Part shown: positions 1 through 4,800 of the stretch, piece by piece
Layout: each line of letters begins with the position of its first letter
Position numbering within the stretch: position 1 is the first letter of the stretch
DNA from: Bifidobacteriaceae bacterium
GTDB taxonomy: Bacteria > Actinomycetota > Actinomycetes > Actinomycetales > Bifidobacteriaceae
Direction: 5' to 3'
NCBI GenBank assembly: GCA_030530905.1
Contig: JAUMUB010000052.1
Span: forward strand, 1-7,278
Length of the DNA stretch: 7,278 nucleotides
Notes under the pieces: generated by a model
What the model was told of the DNA's origin: nothing
What the model saw: only the letters and a program-made list of their open reading frames with translations
Database searches by the model: none
Made by a program: the position numbers and the translations under genes

Positions 1-400
1 CAAAAGATAACTTTACAACAAACCACCCCACAACACAAGTAGGGCGTGTCGCAAACTACACAATTAGTTATTAAAACGCAATATTCTGCAATTTAGTAAC
101 AAAATTAACTTCATAAACATGCTCGTATTTAAAAATGTTTATAAACATATATGCTGTGTGCAAGCACAAGAAACATAATACCAGTGCATTATTACTTTTC
201 TTATTAAATACTTTTAGAATTTCAACTAGAAACTTTTCAATATACAAATATGCTTATGGAATACAACACACTCACAGTTTTTTTCCAGAAGTTACTCAGC
301 AAACTATAGAATATTATTTTAGAATTTTAATGTTTCATATCTTGCACTTCTCAAAAGAGGCTTGTAAAGAAAGATTTGACAAGAATTGGAGTATTACTAC
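1..400. other. Upstream non-coding region of the permease operon
   Basis: This AT-rich stretch contains no reading frame that looks like a gene. Open frames running through it have low-complexity, family-less translations and clash with the permease gene in another frame. In frame 1 the first 42 nt read as a short peptide tail ending in TAG at 40-42, and another frame stays open to about 74. Either could be the end of a + strand gene outside the window, but nothing decides this. The stretch contains a perfect palindrome (135-148), a related half-site (113-120) and a short inverted repeat TGTGC-AA-GCACA (157-168), so it probably carries the control region of the downstream operon. I found no strong promoter. 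The best candidate is TTGCAC (342-347), 17 nt, then TAAAGA (365-370), which is weak at the -10. Confidence 0.5.
135..148. promoter_or_regulatory. Perfect 14-bp palindrome, possible operator
   Basis: ATGTTTATAAACAT equals its own reverse complement. A further copy of one half, ATAAACAT, occurs at 113-120, so three half-sites lie within 36 bp. This is typical of a dimeric regulator site, but AT-rich DNA produces such palindromes by chance more often than balanced DNA. It lies about 250 bp from the permease start, which is far for a simple repressor site unless the promoter is also far upstream. It could instead serve a gene to the left of the window. Confidence 0.3.
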
Positions 401-1759
401 ATGTTTACACTGCAAAATGCATGGAATGCACTTAAACGTCATAAAGGACATACAGTTAGTATTTGCATTCTCACTTTTCTTATTACTACAGGTGCACTCA
501 CCACAAGCATTTACAGTAATACTCTTAATTCTGACATCCAAACACAATATAATGCTTTGCAACCTGTTGCTCAAATTATTCCCAATGCTTCTCTATCGAA
601 GAAGTATAATGGCGAAGATTCTACATGGACAAAAAATTATTTAACTTGGGACACATACACAAATTATGCACAAGCACTCCAAAGTGCTGGAATGCAAATT
701 CAGTTCACCATTAACGAATCCATACCAGTTCGTAGCACAGATTCATTTACTTCTATTTCAGATACAAAGGAAGATCAAGATAAAACTGGTGGCGACTTTA
801 CACTCATAGGTCTATACACAAAAGTTGCACAAGATAATAATTCTTTAGGCGATATCAGTATTGTCAGCGGAAAAGACTTAGACTACGAAAGCACCAATAC
901 CAATACAACAGATGCACTTATTTCACAAGAAGTTGCTGAGAAAAATAATCTTAAAGTTGGTAGTAAATTCACAGTTGCAAATCCAACAGATGCAAATAAA
1001 ACATACACTTTCACTGTACGGGGTATCTACAAATATACTTCTCAATCAACTGCAACAACCACATCAAAACTTTCAAAAGATAATCGCGAAAATGCTATAT
1101 ATATAACTTATACAGCATTTAGTGGCAATAATTTAGACCCACAATCCTCTGAAAGCATAAGCGGCTGGTCAGTACCAAATCTTAACATCCAATTCATTCT
1201 TTCTTCCCCAAGCGATTACACTACATTCCAAAGCACACTTGCCTCAAAAATCGCTAAAGGATACACCATTCAAACGCCAACATTTAGTGCTTTTGAAGAA
1301 CAAGTCAAGGGTGAAAAACAACTTGCAAATAATTTAGCTTACAGCTATTATACAATTCTCGTTATCGGCTTTATCTTCAGTATCGCTTTACTGCTACGCA
1401 ATTGGAATAAGCGTATTTATGAAATCGGCAATGCAATAACCGTGGGTTTGAATAAATCTCGTATAAGCTGGCAGTTTACAGTAGAAGTATTATTCCAAAC
1501 AATACTAGGGTTTATTGCAGGCATTCTTACGACTGCATTCGTTATTTTGCCATCTCCGCTAAGCATTAACATACATTCTGCACTCAGTAATGCAAGTATA
1601 AACAGCAGTATTATTCCATCGATTTTCACAATTCTATTCATTTATATACTGGTACTTATTTTGGCTCAATGCCACATAACACGTTTAGTTCCTTTCAAAG
1701 TGTTCTCCCCAGAATCAAAAGATAAAAGTGAAAACTCTGATTCTCAGACAAGTAAGTAA
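401..1759 (+). CDS. FtsX/MacB-like ABC transporter permease
   Basis: This is a 452-residue membrane protein with the layout of the MacB/FtsX (type VII) permeases. It has a short cytosolic N-terminus, TM1 at about 18-38, a large extracytoplasmic domain at about 40-312, and three more TM segments at about 315-333, 362-384 and 404-424. It ends in a hydrophilic Ser/Lys/Glu tail. The exodomain contains a stretch near 156-192 (SGKDLDYE, then ALISQEVAEKNNLKVGSKF) that reads like the MacB periplasmic core. After TM2, KRIYEIGNAITVGLNKSRI (337-355) followed by an amphipathic region up to Glu362 matches the usual FtsX-domain coupling loop. Family members transmit ATPase-driven motion across the membrane to move or regulate extracellular substrates; the substrate here is unknown. 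I chose ATG 401 because GGAG (388-391) sits 9 nt upstream. An in-frame TTG at 386 would overlap that site. The partner is the degenerate ABC protein 34 nt downstream. Confidence 0.85.
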   Translation: MFTLQNAWNALKRHKGHTVSICILTFLITTGALTTSIYSNTLNSDIQTQYNALQPVAQIIPNASLSKKYNGEDSTWTKNYLTWDTYTNYAQALQSAGMQIQFTINESIPVRSTDSFTSISDTKEDQDKTGGDFTLIGLYTKVAQDNNSLGDISIVSGKDLDYESTNTNTTDALISQEVAEKNNLKVGSKFTVANPTDANKTYTFTVRGIYKYTSQSTATTTSKLSKDNRENAIYITYTAFSGNNLDPQSSESISGWSVPNLNIQFILSSPSDYTTFQSTLASKIAKGYTIQTPTFSAFEEQVKGEKQLANNLAYSYYTILVIGFIFSIALLLRNWNKRIYEIGNAITVGLNKSRISWQFTVEVLFQTILGFIAGILTTAFVILPSPLSINIHSALSNASINSSIIPSIFTILFIYILVLILAQCHITRLVPFKVFSPESKDKSENSDSQTSK

Positions 1760-1783
1760 CTCATCACACACTGCATAATACGT

Positions 1784-1788
1784 AAGGA
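1784..1788 (+). promoter_or_regulatory. Ribosome binding site of the ABC-like gene
   Basis: AAGGA lies 5 nt before the ATG at 1794, in the 34-nt gap after the permease stop. It fixes the start and shows that the gene is translated independently within the same transcript. Confidence 0.6.
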
Positions 1789-1793
1789 AAATC

Positions 1794-2786
1794 ATGAAAA
1801 ACGAAAACGAATACGATAATACTTCAACACCAGCTGATTCTGAGCAAACATACGAAGATATCACCTTCACATTTGAAGATGAAACAGACACAATTGAACC
1901 CACCATCCATGAGGACGATGAAGTAGAAGAAGTGGATACACTAGAAGAAAATAAAAAAATGCTTTCTGAAGTGTTAAGCAAAAAATCTGCTTTAGACTCT
2001 CAAGAAACAGATGATCAAGAAGTTCCAGAAAGCGCTGTTGAGAATTCTTCCGACTCACTATTATCAACTGTGGATAAGAATCTTAACTCAAATAATTCTG
2101 AGGATATTATATTACGCGCAAATCCAACCCTAGGATTTAATGACGTATCCTATGCACGCAACAAAAAAGAAGAACCAATTATTAACAATTTTTCTGCTAA
2201 GTTCTATACTGGAAGAACATACGCCATCAAAGCAGATAATTCCGCACAAGTTGCTGCATTATTAGGAGTAACTATTTGTTTTACGCTCCCACAAAACGGC
2301 TCAATCACTATTAAAGGCACTAACATTGCTTCTTTAGATCATGCAAAAACTCGATTAAACCGTTTAGGAATAATTCCACAAAAGTTCGCTTTACGCCCTG
2401 ATTTAACAGCAGTTGAAAATCTAACCTACGTAATGTCTGCCTCAAATCGTAATTTCTTACGTCCAATAAAAGATATTGCTTTAGCCTTACTTGAACAGTG
2501 TGGATATAATGGCGGAAGTAAAATCATAAGTGATGTTGCACCAGTTGAGCAGCGTATTGCCTCAATTGCTCGTGCTATAGCTTGCGAACCAGAAATTATT
2601 ATTGCAGATGATCCTTTACGAGATCTCAACAATGAAGATGCGAATCGAGTATCCGATTTATTAAACAATCTTGCAAAAAACACATGGCCACAACGTGTTG
2701 AATATGCAAACCATAAACATTGCATTATCATTTTAACTCAAAACGATTCATACACGGGCATATGCGATGAAACCTTAACATTATAA
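1794..2786 (+). CDS. Degenerate (pseudo) ABC ATPase subunit with acidic N-terminal tail
   Basis: This is a 330-residue soluble protein. Residues 1-110 are a predicted disordered tail rich in Asp/Glu (33 acidic, 7 basic). Residues 112-330 follow an ABC ATPase of the LolD/MacB/FtsE type from end to end, but the motifs are broken. The Walker A region (147-155, ADNSAQVAA) has lost its glycines, and Val153 stands where Lys belongs. The signature LSGGE has become VAPVE (248-252). Walker B (IIIADDP, 268-274) keeps Asp272 but has Asp273 for the catalytic Glu. The D-loop is LRDLN (275-279), and the switch His is Gln316 (ILTQND). The Q-loop Gln196 (GIIPQ) and the following RPDLTAVENL are intact, as is the IARAI helix (258-262). 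The frame is uninterrupted, so this is not simple decay. It is probably the cytosolic partner of the upstream permease, acting structurally, as a regulator, or as the silent half of a heterodimer. ATP hydrolysis by this subunit is unlikely. Confidence 0.85.
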   Translation: MKNENEYDNTSTPADSEQTYEDITFTFEDETDTIEPTIHEDDEVEEVDTLEENKKMLSEVLSKKSALDSQETDDQEVPESAVENSSDSLLSTVDKNLNSNNSEDIILRANPTLGFNDVSYARNKKEEPIINNFSAKFYTGRTYAIKADNSAQVAALLGVTICFTLPQNGSITIKGTNIASLDHAKTRLNRLGIIPQKFALRPDLTAVENLTYVMSASNRNFLRPIKDIALALLEQCGYNGGSKIISDVAPVEQRIASIARAIACEPEIIIADDPLRDLNNEDANRVSDLLNNLAKNTWPQRVEYANHKHCIIILTQNDSYTGICDETLTL

Positions 2787-2825
2787 AACTCTATACAAAA
2801 CAACTTTCAAAGCTTGCTTTACAAT

Positions 2826-2858
2826 AAATCCTCAGGTATAAACAGTGTCTGAGGATTT
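2826..2858. terminator. Bidirectional intrinsic terminator between convergent genes
   Basis: AAATCCTCAG (2826-2835) pairs perfectly with CTGAGGATTT (2849-2858) around a 13-nt loop, and G-U and A-U pairs can extend the stem inward. It lies 40 nt after the ABC-like stop and 50 nt after the HD-gene stop on the other strand. The A-rich left flank and T-rich right flank give a short U tract for either direction, so one element can serve both transcripts. Confidence 0.75.
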
Positions 2859-2908
2859 CTCGCATCTAAAACAAATTACTATTTTCTTAACAGTATAATT
2901 ACAATACT

Positions 2909-3598
2909 TTATTCTTCCATGCTCATATGGAATTGTCTTGCCAAAACAGCAACGTTAATCTCACCATACTGTCGAACTAAATCTAGCCAACGCTGTTTAT
3001 TATCCTCACCAAATTTCGAAGCCTTTCGCGCATATGCCTCTTTAGTTAAAAAGCGCGGAGGAATCGACTTACTATTATATTTATCCGCCACCATAACTAC
3101 TTCTTGTTCTAACGTAGTTGGAGCATAATCATCAACTGGTAACGGCAAATTCTGTGATATGACCTGCTTTTGGGTTAAACCAACCCCCGTATGATTACGC
3201 GCAAATAAAGCAACACGTTCTTCAACGTGATTCTCGCGTAAAAATTTATACCCTAATAATCCATGTTGAATATATCGTGGACCGTCAAACTGCAATGGCT
3301 CTCCATCGCAACCATCATGCAGTAAAACCTGATAAGTGCCAATATCATGCAACAAAGCACCAACAACCGCCAAATTCTCATCAAGAAGGCGTGAAGGTCT
3401 CATTCCACCGCAAATACCATCATAAGCAACCTGAGTACCCATAAATAATGCGTTCTGCTGTCTTACTATCAATCGTGTTATTAAGGCAATTGCATTGCAA
3501 TGCGCATACACTAGTTCAAAAGCAGCCTCAGAAGGTGCAGCATGTTTATGTAATACAACAGCTTGTTCAACAGTAGGGAAAAAATCATTCTCACTCAT
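2909..3598 (-). CDS. HD-domain metal-dependent phosphohydrolase family protein
   Basis: This 229-residue soluble protein carries a complete HD-domain ligand set: His33 (VYAHCNAI), His84-Asp85 in LLHDIGTY, His112 (IQHGLLGY), His136 (ARNHTGVG) and Asp172 (MVADKYNS). HD proteins bind one or two divalent metals and usually hydrolyse phosphate esters, nucleotides or cyclic dinucleotides. The actual substrate cannot be read from this sequence. The HDIG-like core and the H-x(23)-H spacing between His112 and His136 suggest a single-domain HD hydrolase rather than a RelA/SpoT protein. The C-terminal 50 residues (RFLTKEAYARKASKFGEDNKQ onward) are a helical extension. No Shine-Dalgarno sequence precedes the ATG. 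A TATAAT ends 7 nt upstream, so the mRNA is probably leaderless. The gene is 138 nt downstream of the amidotransferase on the same strand but seems to have its own promoter. Confidence 0.85.
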   Translation of the reverse strand: MSENDFFPTVEQAVVLHKHAAPSEAAFELVYAHCNAIALITRLIVRQQNALFMGTQVAYDGICGGMRPSRLLDENLAVVGALLHDIGTYQVLLHDGCDGEPLQFDGPRYIQHGLLGYKFLRENHVEERVALFARNHTGVGLTQKQVISQNLPLPVDDYAPTTLEQEVVMVADKYNSKSIPPRFLTKEAYARKASKFGEDNKQRWLDLVRQYGEINVAVLARQFHMSMEE

Positions 3599-3637
3599 TT
3601 AAATAATTATATATTGTGGACACAATCAGCAAGTCAA
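3599..3637 (-). promoter_or_regulatory. Promoter of the HD gene, predicted leaderless transcript
   Basis: On the - strand, TATAAT (+ coordinates 3606-3611) ends 7 nt before the ATG. The expected start of transcription is therefore at 3598-3599, on or one base before the A of ATG. A -35-like TTGACT is at 3632-3637. The spacing is 20 nt to TATAAT, or 18 nt to the overlapping TATATA at 3608-3613. The absence of any purine-rich Shine-Dalgarno sequence agrees with a leaderless mRNA, a type known to be common in Actinobacteria. Confidence 0.55.
3613..3626. promoter_or_regulatory. Inverted repeat between -35 and -10, candidate operator
   Basis: ATTGTG-GA-CACAAT is a 6-bp perfect inverted repeat around a 2-bp centre. 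It sits exactly in the spacer between the -35 and -10 of the HD gene, where a bound dimeric repressor would block RNA polymerase. The regulator is not in the window. Confidence 0.45.
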
Positions 3638-3736
3638 ACAGATCCAAATAGTCGAATAAAAACTTATATAATTTTAAACATTATTTCCACAGAATACTGC
3701 GCCAAATAAAATATTAAAAACCTATAAATAGAACTA

Positions 3737-4576
3737 CTAAAATACTCGAGTCGAAAACTCGCCCGTATGGCTGTTTACTACCACAATTTCATTATTCTGC
3801 ATCGTGTGCCAATCATGCTGATCAAACCCAGAGCTTGCCACAACGAACGTACCCTGCTCCTCATCTGACTTATAGCGCATAAGACGATAATCATGAGCAT
3901 GTTCACCAAAACCATGCTCATTATAAATCTCAATAATGCGTTCAGGAGTCTCGACTCGACCAGCCGCATTAACAACGATTAGCGTATCATCATTCTGCAA
4001 TACGCAGTTATAGCTTGAAAGTGGGCAGTAGTTTCGAAGCTGGCGAATTGCCTGAATCACAGCCTCATCAAGCGAATAGCCAAAGCCGTAATATTCTAAA
4101 ATATATGAAAAATATAACGCAGAATCAGTGTAACCATTGATTGAAGAGAAAATTTTCTCATCATACCAAACATTATTTTGGCGAATAATATTCACACCCT
4201 CATGATTAGAAATATCCCCATTATGAATAAAACTAATACCATGCGAATAAAATGGCTGCTGATTTTCCATAATAAGAGGTAACTGCGAGCTTGCAAGACG
4301 AAGATGCCATAAAGATCCACGTGCAGCCTGATGCGCAAAAGAATCAAAATTAGAATCACGATATGCGGCAAGCGTACTTTTATACAATTTCGAACCAGAC
4401 CTTGAAGCCTGACTATCTGCAAGCGTTGCCTTATCCTCAAACCCAAGTTGCGAAATACCCCAACCGTCGTTATGAATACGACTCATCTCGCGAAATGCAG
4501 ACACTTGAGTCTGACCAATAACATCGATCAGACTCTTATTTTCTTGAGTACTTACGTAACCTAATAATCTGCACAT
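3737..4576 (-). CDS. Stand-alone class II glutamine amidotransferase (YafJ/EgtC-like)
   Basis: This 279-residue protein is a single Ntn-type glutaminase domain. Such domains release ammonia from glutamine with the N-terminal Cys as nucleophile and pass it to a synthase site. Visible motifs are MCRLLGY at the start (Cys2 becomes N-terminal after Met removal), HNDGWGIS (35-42), WHLRLASS (90-97) for the HxRxAT substrate loop, FIHNGDI (117-122 region) and TDSALYF (150-156). The C-terminal VASSGFDQHDW with NNEIVVV follows the usual YafJ-type ending. There is no fused synthase domain and no ergothioneine-type Egt gene nearby, so the acceptor is unknown and EgtC function is not supported. The start is fixed because Cys must follow Met; no Shine-Dalgarno sequence precedes it. 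The gene lies between kup and the HD gene on the same strand, 220 nt from kup, separated by a strong palindrome. Confidence 0.88.
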   Translation of the reverse strand: MCRLLGYVSTQENKSLIDVIGQTQVSAFREMSRIHNDGWGISQLGFEDKATLADSQASRSGSKLYKSTLAAYRDSNFDSFAHQAARGSLWHLRLASSQLPLIMENQQPFYSHGISFIHNGDISNHEGVNIIRQNNVWYDEKIFSSINGYTDSALYFSYILEYYGFGYSLDEAVIQAIRQLRNYCPLSSYNCVLQNDDTLIVVNAAGRVETPERIIEIYNEHGFGEHAHDYRLMRYKSDEEQGTFVVASSGFDQHDWHTMQNNEIVVVNSHTGEFSTRVF

Positions 4577-4721
4577 AATTTATATACATTAATACACAAA
4601 TATAAGGACTGGCTGTGCTGGTTATAAAAAGTTATTATGACACATCATTATTATCAATAATCTTATTGAATTATAAATTACAAAAAAACGTTACAATACC
4701 TTGTATGTATTACTTTTAACA
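4577..4721 (-). promoter_or_regulatory. Upstream region of the amidotransferase gene
   Basis: The sequence before the ATG reads TGTATATAAATT on the - strand. This holds a TATATA/TATAAA box only 2-4 nt from the start codon and no ribosome binding site. A further candidate -10, TTATAT or TATATT, lies about 25 nt upstream. I see no good -35 for either. A 7-bp inverted repeat TCAATAA-TC-TTATTGA is at 4654-4669, about 80 nt before the gene, and may be a regulator site or chance in AT-rich DNA. A promoter is likely here because the palindrome at 4722-4769 should stop transcription coming from kup. Confidence 0.35.
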
Positions 4722-4769
4722 AAGAATGGCGTGTAACTATATTTATAAATATAGTTACACGCCATTCTT
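4722..4769. terminator. Perfect 48-nt palindrome, probable kup terminator
   Basis: Each base from 4722 to 4745 pairs with its mirror at 4746-4769, giving a 24-bp perfect stem with no unpaired spacer. The outer arm AAGAATGGCGTGT is GC-containing and the centre (ATATTTATAAATAT) is AT-only. It starts 27 nt after the kup stop codon on the - strand. There the stem ends in UUCUU and is followed by UGUU, a modest U tract. It probably ends kup transcription and shields the amidotransferase gene, but the perfect symmetry is more than a terminator needs. Confidence 0.6.
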
Positions 4770-4780
4770 ATCGCATACAC

Positions 4781-4800
4781 ATAGCTTATATTTAAGCTAT
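4781..4800. repeat. Small inverted repeat over the kup stop codon
   Basis: ATAGCTTA (4781-4788) and TAAGCTAT (4793-4800) form an 8-bp stem with a 4-nt loop. The right arm contains the kup stop codon (4797-4799). It may be the first of two tandem 3' hairpins that protect or terminate the kup mRNA. Confidence 0.4.

Noticed and set aside
376..397. TTGACA (376-381) with TATTAC (392-397) as a promoter for the permease
   Set aside because: The spacing is only 10 nt, and the region overlaps the ribosome binding site.
386..400. TTG at 386 as the permease start
   Set aside because: The GGAG at 388-391 would lie inside the coding sequence. With ATG 401 that same GGAG is at a normal distance, and the typical MFTLQNAWNALKRHK start fits the family.
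135..644. A + strand open frame of 169 codons overlapping the start of the permease gene
   Set aside because: Its translation is low-complexity with no family resemblance, it lacks a ribosome binding site, and it overlaps the well-supported permease in another frame by about 240 nt.
1794..2786. Treating the ABC-like gene as a pseudogene
   Set aside because: There is no stop or frameshift, the ribosome binding site and operon position are good, and the fold outside the catalytic motifs is well kept.
3737..4576. Assigning the amidotransferase as EgtC of ergothioneine synthesis
   Set aside because: No EgtA, EgtB, EgtD or EgtE genes are present around it, and the domain alone does not separate EgtC from YafJ-type proteins.
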